From Klebsiella indica (GTDB taxonomy: Bacteria; Pseudomonadota; Gammaproteobacteria; Enterobacterales; Enterobacteriaceae), in NCBI RefSeq assembly GCF_005860775.1, contig NZ_VCHQ01000019.1:1-64000 (forward strand): a stretch of DNA of 64,000 nt. Reading direction: 5' to 3'. Below, piece after piece: positions 24,785 through 33,656 of the stretch. A model generated the notes under the pieces. That model was not told where the DNA came from, made no database searches, and saw only the letters and a program-made list of their open reading frames with translations. The position numbers were made by a program, and so were the translations under genes. Positions within the stretch are counted from its first letter, which is position 1. Every line of letters starts with the position of its first letter.

Positions 24785-25426
24785 TTATTTGCCATACTTA
24801 ATAATATCTCTCGCAATTTTTACTTTCTTATAAAAAGTTGCTTGTTTTATTCCCTCTAGGGATATGTTACGTTCTTGGCATAATGAGAGAATATCATTGT
24901 AGATCACGCTTAAATCCGTATAGCTTGCTTTTCCATATTTACTCAATAGCTCTATTAACAATGCAATCAACTTCCAATTGTTATTGTCTTCATCCTCTTT
25001 ACGGTATTGTCCTCTGCTATTATTTCTGAGCCTTTTCCCAACCTCATATAACTCATTACCACCTAATGTAATTAAGATATTAGCCCAATCTTTATATTTT
25101 ACTACCTGTTGCACAGCGATATTTATTCTTTCTTTAACCTCTAAAGGTACAACATCTTCCCTTTGAAAGATGTATGCCGCCGTTAATACCAAATTGGCTT
25201 CTATTCTTTTTTTAGCACTAACATTTTTATATTCGTCAAATAGCTGTATATTTCTTGTTATAGCAGACCTTAGCTTGTGAACATCCTTTAACTGCTCAGA
25301 AGATAAATCCTTCTCGCTAACATCATAATCAAATCCGTACATTACCAATGCAACTTCATGCGGCATAAGGTAAGTTAATCGTTTAAAATAAAAATATTTA
25401 TCGTCTGTATTCACGTTATCCATCAT
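24785..25426 (-). CDS. Unknown AT-rich cargo protein between integrase and alpA
   Basis: A 213-residue soluble, helical protein I do not recognise. It begins MMDNVNTDDKYFYFKRLTYLMPHEVALVMYG and is rich in Lys, Asn, Ile and Tyr. There is no membrane segment and no visible catalytic motif. The N-terminal phrase PHEVALVMYGFD is reminiscent of short regulators in enterobacterial satellites, but I cannot name a family. Base composition is far more AT-rich than the integrase. It sits 53 bp past the integrase stop, a variable position in P4-like elements, so a cargo gene is likely. Confidence 0.6.
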   Translation of the reverse strand: MMDNVNTDDKYFYFKRLTYLMPHEVALVMYGFDYDVSEKDLSSEQLKDVHKLRSAITRNIQLFDEYKNVSAKKRIEANLVLTAAYIFQREDVVPLEVKERINIAVQQVVKYKDWANILITLGGNELYEVGKRLRNNSRGQYRKEDEDNNNWKLIALLIELLSKYGKASYTDLSVIYNDILSLCQERNISLEGIKQATFYKKVKIARDIIKYGK

Positions 25427-25478
25427 TCACATCTCCCATAACTATTCAGCATTTTAAAAATTAAAGATATTACTTAAA

Positions 25479-26741
25479 CTATTTCCCGTGAACGCGCGCA
25501 AAATCATATGGTGTAATAGCAAAATTCTTGTTGGCATCAATGTAATCAGCCCACCATTGCAGCATTAATCTTCTTTCTTCAAGATATTCCGAAGTGTGCA
25601 TATATGAACCTTTCACGTTTTTTCGTTCAACGTGGCTTAACTGTCTTTCAATGGCATCATCATTCCATAGTTTCGACTCACTTAGTGCACCACGCGCCAT
25701 AGTTCTAAATCCATGCCCACATACTTCTGTTTTCGTATCATATCCCATTACACGCAAGGCGCTATTTACTGTATTTTCACTCATTACTTTTTTAGGGTCA
25801 TGATCGCTGGGAAATATAACCTCCCCTTTGCCGCTCAAGGCATATAAACGTTTAAAAATATCGAATGCCTGTTTGCTAAGCGGAACAATATGTTCAGTTT
25901 TCATCTTCATCCCACGCTCAGAGTGTTTTACGCCGGGAATAGGCTTACGAATTCCGGGTATCGTCCACTCGCTTCGTTCAAAGTTAACCTCACTCCAGCG
26001 AGCAAAACGCATCTCACTTGAACGAATAAATGTGAGCAGCGTTAATTCAACGGCAAGGCGTGTCATTAGTCGCCCTTTATAGCGTGATAGTCTTTCAAGA
26101 AACTCAGGGATTCTTTTTGGGGGTAGCGCTGGGTGATGAGTTGCCTTAACGCTTAAAAGCGCTCCAGCCATATCACTGGCAGGATTTGATTCAAGAAGGT
26201 CATTCTGCACACCGAAACGCATAATTGCGGTTACGCGCTGCATCAGTCGCTGCGCAACATCATGTTTACCTGCCGTATCGACAGCTTTGATCGGATTGAG
26301 AAGCTGGCTGGTTCTCAACGTTCTGGCGTCGATTTGACCTATCGAGGGGAAAATATACTGCTCAAGCGTCAGCAGAACGCGACGGCTATGATCTTCGCTC
26401 CAGGTTAGGTTACTTGCGTGCCATTGCCTTGCGATAGTTTCAAATAAATATGCCCCCTCAATTTCAGCTTGTGCCCCCTTTTGCTCAGCTTTGGGGTCAA
26501 TGCCCTGAGACAACAATTTCTTTGCTGCATCGCGCTTACCCCGAGCCTCAGCCAAAGTGATCGTCGGGTATACACCAAAAGCGAGCCGATCTTCCTTTTT
26601 GTCAGATGGGCGACGATATTTCATGCGCCAGTATTTGGAACCTTTAGGGGAGACTTCAAGATACAAGCCGCCTCCATCAGCCATTTTATAGGCTTTCTCT
26701 TTCGGCTTTGCGGTCTCTATCTGGCGAGCGTTGAGTTTCAT
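25479..26741 (-). CDS. int: P4-type tyrosine integrase of the leuX satellite
   Basis: A 420-residue integrase with an N-terminal DUF4102-type domain (KAYKMADGGGLYLEV onward), a core-binding domain (about 100-180) and a catalytic domain. Catalytic residues: R in SSEMRFARW, HGFRTMARG (H-x-x-R) and Y in KGSYMHTSEYLEERR. The frame extends to 26828, but the ATG at 26739-26741 gives the typical start MKLNARQIETAKPKEKAYKM and leaves the arm-site candidates free. It is 164 bp from the leuX 3' end and reads away from it, as in other leuX-integrated elements. It recombines the satellite with the tRNA 3' end. Confidence 0.94.
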   Translation of the reverse strand: MKLNARQIETAKPKEKAYKMADGGGLYLEVSPKGSKYWRMKYRRPSDKKEDRLAFGVYPTITLAEARGKRDAAKKLLSQGIDPKAEQKGAQAEIEGAYLFETIARQWHASNLTWSEDHSRRVLLTLEQYIFPSIGQIDARTLRTSQLLNPIKAVDTAGKHDVAQRLMQRVTAIMRFGVQNDLLESNPASDMAGALLSVKATHHPALPPKRIPEFLERLSRYKGRLMTRLAVELTLLTFIRSSEMRFARWSEVNFERSEWTIPGIRKPIPGVKHSERGMKMKTEHIVPLSKQAFDIFKRLYALSGKGEVIFPSDHDPKKVMSENTVNSALRVMGYDTKTEVCGHGFRTMARGALSESKLWNDDAIERQLSHVERKNVKGSYMHTSEYLEERRLMLQWWADYIDANKNFAITPYDFARVHGK

Positions 26742-26770
26742 TTTGGGGGCACAAATCCTGATCGAATTGA

Positions 26771-26790
26771 CATGCCCCCGATTATGCCCC
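26771..26790. promoter_or_regulatory. Right paired ATGCCCC boxes (integrase arm-site candidate)
   Basis: CATGCCCC at 26771 and TATGCCCC at 26783, spaced 12 bp, copy the pair at 13598/13610 near the other end of the element. They lie between int and the leuX attachment core. Confidence 0.45.
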
Positions 26791-26905
26791 CAAAAGAGGG
26801 TAGACCACAAGAGACTAACAAAGACCATGAAATACGTTAACTTGCTTGTTTTTAAGGATTTTTTCTAGAATTGTAGACTTCAAGGAACGTCAAAAGAAGT
26901 GTTAA

Positions 26906-26990
26906 TGGTGCCGAAGGCCGGACTCGAACCGGCACGTATTTCTACGGTTGATTTTGAATCAACTGCGTCTACCGATTTCGCCACTTCGGC
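26906..26990 (-). tRNA. leuX: tRNA-Leu (anticodon CAA), integration target
   Basis: An 85-nt tRNA gene on the minus strand. It begins GCCGAAGTGGCGAAATCGG and has the anticodon stem GTTGA/TCAAC around loop TTCAAAA (anticodon CAA), a long variable arm, T-arm GGTTCGAGTCC and an encoded CCA. This is leuX as known from E. coli, beside ahr as in K-12. Its 3' end is the attachment core for both islands and remains intact, so integration regenerates the tRNA. Confidence 0.97.
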
Positions 26991-27017
26991 ACTGAAGGGG
27001 ATGCGGAAACGTTGTGG

Positions 27018-27045
27018 ATTATACCTGTCATACGCTGCCATGCAA
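27018..27045 (-). promoter_or_regulatory. Promoter of leuX
   Basis: On the minus strand TTGCAT (27040-27045), a 16-bp spacer and a perfect TATAAT (27018-27023) precede the tRNA by about 28 bp, giving a short 5' leader. The window to its right is the ahr upstream region. Confidence 0.75.
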
Positions 27046-27212
27046 GCAACGTTACGTCCTCCAGCCATCAAGTGATGAATTTTTCATCTGTTCAGTGCCT
27101 TAGCTTCTTTAAGCGCCCGTTTTCCCATTCTCCTGCTCCACCTTCTTTCAGCACCCGCCCGCCGTATGCTCTACACTTCCTTCTTAACCACGCCAAACCC
27201 AAGGAAACTGTG

Positions 27213-28232
27213 ATGAGCAAAATTAAAAGTTACGCCGCCAAAGAAGCGGGGGCCGATCTGTCGCTGTGGGAGTACGATGCCGGCGATCTCAAGCCGGAAG
27301 ATGTCGAAGTACAGGTGGAATACTGCGGCATCTGCCACTCCGACCTGTCGATGATCGACAACGAATGGGGTATGTCGAGCTATCCGCTGGTAGCCGGTCA
27401 CGAGGTGATTGGTCGCGTGGCTGCGCTGGGCAACGCGGCGCAGGATAAAGGACTGAAAATCGGCCAGAAGGTAGGCATCGGCTGGACGGCGCGCAGCTGC
27501 GGGCACTGTGATGCCTGTATCAGCGGCAATCAGATTAACTGCCTGGAAGGAACGGTACCAACCATCACCAACCGCGGCGGCTTTGCCGATAAGCTACGCG
27601 CCGACTGGCAATGGGTGATCCCGCTGCCGGAAAACATCGATATCGAATCCGCCGGGCCGATGCTCTGCGGCGGCATCACCGTCTTCAAACCGCTGCTGAT
27701 GCATCACGTCACGGCAAACAGCCGCGTCGGCGTCATCGGCATTGGCGGCCTCGGTCATATCGCCATCAAGCTGCTGCGTGCGATGGGGGCGGAAGTCACC
27801 GCCTTTAGCTCAAACCCGGCCAAAGAGCCGGAAGTGCTGGCGATGGGGGCCGATCGCGTGGTCAACAGCCGCGATCCTGACGCCTTAAAAGCGCTCGCCG
27901 GTCAGTTCGACCTGATCATCAACACCGTCGCCGTCGACCTCGACTGGCAACCGTACTTTGCCGCGCTGGCTTACGGCGGCAACTTCCATACCGTCGGCGT
28001 GGTGATGAAGCCGTTCCCGGTCTCCGCCTTTACCCTGATTGGCGGCGACCGCAGCATCTCCGGCTCAGCCACCGGCAACCCGTCTGAGCTGCGCAAGCTG
28101 ATGAAATTTGCCGGGCGTAGCAAAGTCGCGCCGACCACTGAGCTGTTCCCGATGTCGCAAATCAACGACGCGCTGAAGCACGTTCGCGAGGGCAAGGCCC
28201 GCTATCGTGTGGTGCTAAAAGCCGATTTCTGA
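27213..28232 (+). CDS. ahr: Ahr (YjgB) NADPH-dependent aldehyde reductase
   Basis: A 339-residue zinc-dependent medium-chain alcohol dehydrogenase; E. coli Ahr has the same length and reduces many aldehydes with NADPH. The catalytic zinc ligands appear in CGICHSD and GHEVIGRV, and the structural zinc site is a four-cysteine cluster (C-G-H-C-D-A-C, then C of INCLEG). The Rossmann motif is [14 protein letters not shown] start at the ATG at 27213-27215 after AAGGAAACTG, not the long upstream frame from 27012 that crosses the leuX promoter. It is transcribed away from leuX and is followed by a terminator hairpin. Confidence 0.95.
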   Translation: MSKIKSYAAKEAGADLSLWEYDAGDLKPEDVEVQVEYCGICHSDLSMIDNEWGMSSYPLVAGHEVIGRVAALGNAAQDKGLKIGQKVGIGWTARSCGHCDACISGNQINCLEGTVPTITNRGGFADKLRADWQWVIPLPENIDIESAGPMLCGGITVFKPLLMHHVTANSRVGVIGIGGLGHIAIKLLRAMGAEVTAFSSNPAKEPEVLAMGADRVVNSRDPDALKALAGQFDLIINTVAVDLDWQPYFAALAYGGNFHTVGVVMKPFPVSAFTLIGGDRSISGSATGNPSELRKLMKFAGRSKVAPTTELFPMSQINDALKHVREGKARYRVVLKADF

Positions 28233-28301
28233 CGCTCCCGTCTATGCTTCAGGCAATGCGCAGGTTGCCTGGAGGCAAATAATTTAGGCGATACGCTAAT
28301 C

Positions 28302-28334
28302 CCCATGCCGGGCTGCCCCTCTGCCCGGCATATC
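28302..28334 (+). terminator. Hairpin terminator after ahr
   Basis: ATGCCGGGC and GCCCGGCAT pair across a short TGCCCCTCT loop region. It lies 70 bp after the ahr stop and 100 bp before the transporter operon. The T-run is poor, so termination may be partial. Confidence 0.5.
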
Positions 28335-28434
28335 TGATTCGTTCATTAAACCGTCATCTCACTGCCATACCTTTGCAGTCATTCCTTTTCACAATCCGGG
28401 CTTCTACAAACGCCTGCACGAGACATCTGCCGCC

Positions 28435-29307
28435 ATGAGAAAATACTGGCTCCCCTGGATGATACTGTCGCCTTCCCTGCTATTTTTATTACTGTTTACC
28501 TGGTTGCCGCTGGGGCGTTCGGTGTATGACAGCCTGTTCGATACCCGAATGGCCAGCGATGGCGGCCAGTATGTCGGACTGGAAAACTTCGCCCGCCTGT
28601 TTGCCGATGACGTCTTCTGGCAGTCGCTGGTTAATAATCTGCTCTATATCCTGCTGACGGTGGTGCCGGGCGTCACTCTCGCCCTGCTGCTGGCGGTCGC
28701 TCTGGCCGAAAATCACCGCGTGAATCGCTGGCTGCGCACCGCGTTCTTTTTCCCGATGATTATCCCGATGGTCAGCGCCGCCGCGCTGTGGCTGTTTATC
28801 TTTATGCCCGGTCTCGGACTGCTGGACCATTACCTCGCGAAGCTGTTCGGCCCGATGAACAACAACTGGCTGGGACGCAGCAACAGTGCGCTACTGGCGC
28901 TGGCGCTCATTGGCGTGTGGAAGTTCGCCGGTTACTACATGCTGTTTTTCCTTGCCGGACTGCAAAGCATCCCGGCGTCAACCCGCGAGGCGGCGCTTAT
29001 GGAAGGGGCCACCCGCACGCAGGTCTTTTTTAACGTCACTCTGCCGCTGTTGCGCCCGACGCTCAGCTTCGTGATCACCACGGCGCTGATTTATTCCATT
29101 ACCCAGATTGACCACGTAGCGGTGATGACCCGTGGCGGTCCGGATAACGCCACTACCGTACTGCTTTACTACATTCAGAACCTCGCCTGGGACACCCACG
29201 ATTTAGGTAAAGCCTCCGCCGCCACTTTCCTGACCCTGGCCGGGCTGTTCGCCTTCTCGCTGATTAACCTCAAACTGCTGGAGAAAGGAGCGCATTATGA
29301 GCGCTGA
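28435..29307 (+). CDS. ABC transporter permease, UgpA/MalF type
   Basis: A 290-residue inner-membrane permease with six predicted membrane segments, starting with WMILSPSLLFLLLFTWLPL. The cytoplasmic EAA loop (EAALMEGATRTQVFFNVTLP), which contacts the ATPase, is at about 185-205. It belongs to the carbohydrate-uptake CUT1 group, like UgpA for glycerol-3-phosphate. It is the first gene of a five-gene operon with a second permease (11-bp overlap), gpdQ, an ATPase and a binding protein. The gpdQ gene suggests a glycerophosphodiester or related phosphodiester as substrate. Confidence 0.9.
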   Translation: MRKYWLPWMILSPSLLFLLLFTWLPLGRSVYDSLFDTRMASDGGQYVGLENFARLFADDVFWQSLVNNLLYILLTVVPGVTLALLLAVALAENHRVNRWLRTAFFFPMIIPMVSAAALWLFIFMPGLGLLDHYLAKLFGPMNNNWLGRSNSALLALALIGVWKFAGYYMLFFLAGLQSIPASTREAALMEGATRTQVFFNVTLPLLRPTLSFVITTALIYSITQIDHVAVMTRGGPDNATTVLLYYIQNLAWDTHDLGKASAATFLTLAGLFAFSLINLKLLEKGAHYER

Positions 29308-30184
29308 AATCTCACCGCTGGTACTACGTTCGCAGCGCGCATCGCGCCCGCTGTGGCTGCGCCTGCGCCGCTCGCAGCCCTTTACCGTGACGGTATTAAT
29401 GTGCTGCCTGGCGCTGCTGTGGATAAGCCCGTTTTTGTGGATGCTGGCGACCTCGTTCAGCGCCACAACCTTCGGCGAAGATATGGCATCCCTGCTGCCC
29501 AGACTGCCGCTGACGCTGGATAACTTTCGCGATGCCTGGGCCAGCGCCGACTGGCTGAACCTCTATGCCAACACCATTATCTTCGCCTTCGGCACCTTTT
29601 GCGTACAGCTGTTGACCATCACCACCGCCGGATACGTCTTCGCCTGCCACGAGTTCCGCGGCAAAAAGACGCTGTTTCTGCTGTTCCTCGTGCAGTTGAT
29701 GATCATGCCGGTAGTGATGATGGTGCCGAACATGCTGACCCTGAAAACCTTCGGCCTGCTCAATACTCTCACCGGGGTGATGATGCCCTATTTCACCTCG
29801 GCGTTCGGCGTGTTCCTGATGCGTCAGGCATTTCTCGCCATCCCCAAAGAGCTGGAAGAGGCGGCGCTGATGGAGGGTTGTCGCTGGTGGCAGGTGCTGT
29901 TCCGCGTGCTGCTGCCGATGTCATGGCCTTCGGTGCTGGCCTTCGCCACCGTCAGCATTACCTACCACTGGAACGAGTATCTGTGGCCGCTGATGATGCT
30001 TAACGACCCGGATAAACAGGTACTGACCGTGGGGCTGGTCTCCTTCGCCATGGGCGCGGAATCCGGCGGCCAGTGGGGCACCATCGGCGCCGGAACGCTA
30101 ATGGTCTGCCTGCCGCTGATGCTGGCGTTCATTCTTTTCCAGAAACAGTTCCTGCGAAGCTTCGGTTTCGCCGGGATCAAATAA
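29297..30184 (+). CDS. ABC transporter permease, UgpE/MalG type
   Basis: A 295-residue second permease of the same importer. It has six predicted membrane segments; the first is at about 30-50 after a basic N-terminal tail. The EAA motif is [20 protein letters not shown] at about 190-210. It overlaps the first permease by 11 bp and is followed 10 bp later by gpdQ. Family members form a heterodimer in the inner membrane. Confidence 0.9.
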   Translation: MSAEISPLVLRSQRASRPLWLRLRRSQPFTVTVLMCCLALLWISPFLWMLATSFSATTFGEDMASLLPRLPLTLDNFRDAWASADWLNLYANTIIFAFGTFCVQLLTITTAGYVFACHEFRGKKTLFLLFLVQLMIMPVVMMVPNMLTLKTFGLLNTLTGVMMPYFTSAFGVFLMRQAFLAIPKELEEAALMEGCRWWQVLFRVLLPMSWPSVLAFATVSITYHWNEYLWPLMMLNDPDKQVLTVGLVSFAMGAESGGQWGTIGAGTLMVCLPLMLAFILFQKQFLRSFGFAGIK

Positions 30185-30194
30185 GGAGTTATTC

Positions 30195-31019
30195 ATGCTG
30201 CTCGCGCAAATTTCCGATACCCATTTCCGCAGCCACGGCCGGAAGCTATACGGTTTTATTGATGTCAACGCCGCCAACGCCGATGTGGTCTCCCAGCTTA
30301 ATGCCCTGCAGGAGCGCCCTGACGCGGTGGTGGTAAGCGGAGATATCGTCAACTGCGGTCGCCCGGAAGAGTATCAGGTCGCCCGACAGATCCTCGGCAA
30401 CCTCAACTATCCACGCTATCTCATTCCCGGCAACCACGACGATAAAGAACTGTTTCTGGAATATCTGCATCCCCTGTGTCCGCTGCTCGGTAACGATGCG
30501 CAAAATATGCATTATGCGGTAGACGATTTTGCCACTCGCCTGCTGTTTATCGACTCCAGCCGGACGGGGACGTCGAAAGGCTGGCTAACGGACGACACCA
30601 TCAAATGGCTGGAAGCGCAGCTATTTGATGGCGGCGACAAACCAGCAACGGTGTTTATGCATCATCCGCCGCTGCCGCTGGGCAACGCGCAGATGGACCC
30701 CATCGCCTGCGAGAACGGCCACCGTCTGCTGGCGCTGGTTGAACGTTTCCCGTCGCTGACGCGCATTTTTTGCGGCCATAACCACAGTCTGACCATGACT
30801 CAATATCGCCAGGCCATCATCTCCACCATTCCGGGAACCGTCCACCAGGTCCCCTATTTTCACGAAGATACGCGCCCGTATTACGACCTCTCCCCCGCGT
30901 CATGCCTGATGCATCGCCAGGTGGGCGATCGGTGGGTGAGCTATCAACATCCGCTGACTCATTACGCCGGGCCGTGGATGTACGACGAACATATCAGTTG
31001 CCCAACGGAAGATCGCTAA
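30195..31019 (+). CDS. gpdQ: GpdQ glycerophosphodiesterase (binuclear metallohydrolase)
   Basis: A 274-residue calcineurin-type phosphoesterase, almost identical as I recall to GpdQ of Klebsiella aerogenes, which hydrolyses glycerophosphoethanolamine and many phosphodiesters. All metal ligands are in place: D8 and H10 (SDTH), D50 (SGDI), N80 (GNHD), H156, H195 and H197 (GHNH). The start follows AAGGAGTTATTC. It has no signal peptide, so it works in the cytoplasm on what the surrounding transporter brings in. Being inside the transporter operon, it probably releases glycerol-3-phosphate and an alcohol. Confidence 0.96.
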   Translation: MLLAQISDTHFRSHGRKLYGFIDVNAANADVVSQLNALQERPDAVVVSGDIVNCGRPEEYQVARQILGNLNYPRYLIPGNHDDKELFLEYLHPLCPLLGNDAQNMHYAVDDFATRLLFIDSSRTGTSKGWLTDDTIKWLEAQLFDGGDKPATVFMHHPPLPLGNAQMDPIACENGHRLLALVERFPSLTRIFCGHNHSLTMTQYRQAIISTIPGTVHQVPYFHEDTRPYYDLSPASCLMHRQVGDRWVSYQHPLTHYAGPWMYDEHISCPTEDR

Positions 31020-31024
31020 TCACC

Positions 31025-32110
31025 ATGCTTAGTCTGCAAAACATCAGTAAACAATTTGACGGTAAACCGGCCCTCAGCGCCCTGTCGCTGGATATTCACG
31101 ACGGTGAATTCGTGGTGCTGGTCGGCCCGTCCGGCTGCGGCAAAAGCACCCTGCTGCGCCTGATCGCCGGGCTGGAGCCGGTCAGCGCGGGGGAAATCTG
31201 GCTATATGATGAGAACATCAGCGAAATGTCGCCCAGAGAGCGTAATTTTGCGATGATTTTCCAGAACTATGCTCTGTTTCCACATCTGTCGGTGCGCGAC
31301 AACATCACCTTCGGCATGAAGGTGAGAAAAGAGGATAAAACCAGCTGGCAGCCGCGGGTGGAGAAAGTGGCGCAGATGCTGCAACTGGAAAACCTGCTGG
31401 ACCGCAAACCGGCGAAGCTTTCCGGCGGTCAGCGGCAGCGGGTGGCGATGGCGCGGGCAATTGTGCGCAACCCGCGCCTGTTCCTGATGGATGAGCCGCT
31501 CTCCAACCTTGATGCCCGCCTGCGCAGCGAAGTACGCGACAGCATTATGGACCTCCACCAGCAGCTCAACATCAGCACCATCTACGTCACCCATGACCAG
31601 ACGGAAGCGATGTCGATGGCTGACCGTATTGTGGTGATGAACGGCGGTCACGTACAGCAGGTCGGACGCCCGGAGTATCTCTACGCGAATCCGGCCAATT
31701 TGTTTGTCGCCGGTTTTATCGGCTCCCCGGCGATGAATCTGCTGTCGCTGCCCTGCGCCGACGGTCAGGTACTCCTTGGCGAACAACGTCACCCGCTACC
31801 GCCGGGCTACCGGGAAGAATCCCGCGTCTGGTTAGGTATTCGTCCGGAACATATCAGCGATCGCGTGGAAGAGAGCCATCTGCGCCTGCCCGCCACCGTG
31901 CTGCAACGAGAACTGATGGGAGCCGATTATCTGCTCCACGTCAGCACCCCTATCGGCACCTTACGCTTTAGCCGTCGCCATCGCGGAGCGGTGCCGGAGA
32001 AAGGCGACACCCTGCTTCTCGGCTTTTCGCCCGACGATATTCATCTTTTTCATGCTGAGAAACAGCATAATTTAACGCCTGTGCATCAGGCGCTTACTCC
32101 AGGAGATTAA
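31025..32110 (+). CDS. ABC transporter ATPase, UgpC/MalK type
   Basis: A 361-residue ATPase. Walker A is GPSGCGKST (about 35-43), the Q-loop is FQNYALFPH, the signature LSGGQRQR and the Walker B LFLMDEPLSNLD follow, and the H-loop is VTHDQ. The C-terminal 120 residues form the TOBE/OB regulatory domain of the MalK/UgpC group. The frame opens at 30902, but that stretch is within gpdQ; the ATG at 31025-31027, 5 bp after the gpdQ stop, gives the canonical start MLSLQNISKQFDG. It energises the two permeases. Confidence 0.93.
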   Translation: MLSLQNISKQFDGKPALSALSLDIHDGEFVVLVGPSGCGKSTLLRLIAGLEPVSAGEIWLYDENISEMSPRERNFAMIFQNYALFPHLSVRDNITFGMKVRKEDKTSWQPRVEKVAQMLQLENLLDRKPAKLSGGQRQRVAMARAIVRNPRLFLMDEPLSNLDARLRSEVRDSIMDLHQQLNISTIYVTHDQTEAMSMADRIVVMNGGHVQQVGRPEYLYANPANLFVAGFIGSPAMNLLSLPCADGQVLLGEQRHPLPPGYREESRVWLGIRPEHISDRVEESHLRLPATVLQRELMGADYLLHVSTPIGTLRFSRRHRGAVPEKGDTLLLGFSPDDIHLFHAEKQHNLTPVHQALTPGD

Positions 32111-32112
32111 TC

Positions 32113-33423
32113 ATGTTTAAACCTCTCACGGCTCTTGCGGTTGGGCTAAGCCTCGCTCTCAGCGGCGTGGCGCTGGCAAAAGAGAAAATTGACTTCATGT
32201 TTCCGGCGCCGGTGGATGGCAAGCTGACCATGGAGATGACCCGCATCATTAAGGCCTTCAACGAGTCGCAGCAGGATGTCGAAGTGCGCGGAATCTTTAC
32301 CGGCAACTACGATACCACCAAAATCAAAGCCGAATCGGCGCAAAAGGCCGGACAACCGCCCGCGCTGGTAATTATGTCCGCTAACTTCACCACCGATCTG
32401 GCGCTAAAAGATGAGATCCTGCCGATGGACGAACTGTTCCGTTATGGCAATCAAAAAGCGGGGGATTTTTTGCAGCAGGCGTTCTGGCCGGCAATGCGTA
32501 AAAATGCCCAGGTGATGGGCACCACCTATGCGATCCCGTTCCATAATTCGACGCCAATCCTTTACTACAACAAAACCATGTTCGATCAGGCCGGGATCAA
32601 ACAGCCGCCCCAGACCTGGGCCGAGCTGCTGGCGGACGCCAAAAAGCTGACCGACGCGAGTAAAGGGCAATGGGGGATCATGCTGCCGTCAACTAACGAT
32701 GATTACGGCGGCTGGATCTTCTCAGCGCTGGTGCGGGCCAACGGCGGACAATACTTTAACGAGGATTATCCGGGCGAAGTGTATTACAACACGCCGACCA
32801 CTATCGGTGCCCTGCGCTTCTGGCAGAACCTGATTTATAAAGACAAAGTGATGCCCTCCGGCGTGCTGAACTCGAAACAGATCAGCGCCAGTTTCTTCTC
32901 CGGTAAAGTCGGAATGGCGATGCTCAGCACCGGCGCGCTGGGTTTTATGCGCGAGAACAGCAAAGATTTTGAGCTCGGCGTGGCGATGCTGCCGGCCAAA
33001 GAACAGCGCGCGGTGCCGATCGGCGGCGCCAGCCTTGTGAGCTTTAAGGGGATCGACGACGCGCAGAAAAAAGCCGCGTATCAGTTCCTGATGTATCTGG
33101 TCAGCCCGCAGGTTAACGGGGCCTGGAGCCGCTTTACTGGCTATTTCTCACCGCGTAAAGCCGCCTACGATACGCCCGAAATGAAGGCCTATTTGCAGCA
33201 GGATCCGCGCGCGGCGATCGCTCTTGAGCAGTTGAAGTATGCGCATCCGTGGTACGCCACCTGGGAGACCGTCGCCGTGCGTAAAGCGATGGAAAACCAG
33301 CTGGCCGCGGTGGTGAACGATGCTAAAGTCACCCCGGAAGCCGCAGCACAGGCGGCACAGAAAGAGGCCGACGCGCTGATGAAACCCTACGTGGATAAGA
33401 CTGCCCTGGCGGAAGTGAAGTAA
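32113..33423 (+). CDS. Periplasmic solute-binding protein, UgpB-like
   Basis: A 436-residue extracellular binding protein (family 1). The signal peptide covers about residues 1-22, with cleavage after ALSGVALA. It then starts KEKIDFMFPAPVDGKLTMEM, close to UgpB/MalE-type folds. It is two bp downstream of the ATPase stop, so it is in the same operon though last. The order permease-permease-hydrolase-ATPase-binding protein differs from E. coli ugpBAECQ. The ligand is not evident; the neighbour gpdQ points to a glycerophosphodiester. Confidence 0.9.
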   Translation: MFKPLTALAVGLSLALSGVALAKEKIDFMFPAPVDGKLTMEMTRIIKAFNESQQDVEVRGIFTGNYDTTKIKAESAQKAGQPPALVIMSANFTTDLALKDEILPMDELFRYGNQKAGDFLQQAFWPAMRKNAQVMGTTYAIPFHNSTPILYYNKTMFDQAGIKQPPQTWAELLADAKKLTDASKGQWGIMLPSTNDDYGGWIFSALVRANGGQYFNEDYPGEVYYNTPTTIGALRFWQNLIYKDKVMPSGVLNSKQISASFFSGKVGMAMLSTGALGFMRENSKDFELGVAMLPAKEQRAVPIGGASLVSFKGIDDAQKKAAYQFLMYLVSPQVNGAWSRFTGYFSPRKAAYDTPEMKAYLQQDPRAAIALEQLKYAHPWYATWETVAVRKAMENQLAAVVNDAKVTPEAAAQAAQKEADALMKPYVDKTALAEVK

Positions 33424-33656
33424 GCATTTTCTCCTCAGACGGTACACCGCGATGAGGTGGGGAGCGCGTTCAGTCACGGCGTGAATTGGGAGGTTACTCG
33501 CCGCCGTGAATCTCCCCGATCGTACCTCGCTGACTGGTGCTACAGGCCAGTACAAGATGATATCACTCGTCCTTTCTGCCCCAGCCGTTTGATTTTTCAA
33601 CGTAAAAAAGGTACTTTTTCATCTTCCCTCCCCCCCAGCGTGAGCGGTCATGCATT

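Larger units (their letters stand above)
13524..26905. mobile_element. P4-like phage satellite integrated at leuX
   Basis: The element is bounded by the leuX 3' end and the att core at 13524. It carries an integrase next to leuX, an AlpA-like regulator, an Ash/Icd-like protein, a P4-alpha-like primase-helicase, an Ogr/Delta activator, a Psu-like protein and a P2-gpN-like capsid protein. There are no terminase, portal, protease or tail genes, so it should depend on a helper phage. Matching paired ATGCCCC boxes lie inside both ends. Confidence 0.85.

Noticed and set aside
27012..27212. Upstream extension of ahr
   Set aside because: The 67 extra codons cross the leuX promoter and lack similarity; the ATG at 27213 gives the family length.
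30902..31024. Upstream extension of the ATPase gene
   Set aside because: It lies inside gpdQ in another frame; the ATG at 31025 gives the normal start.
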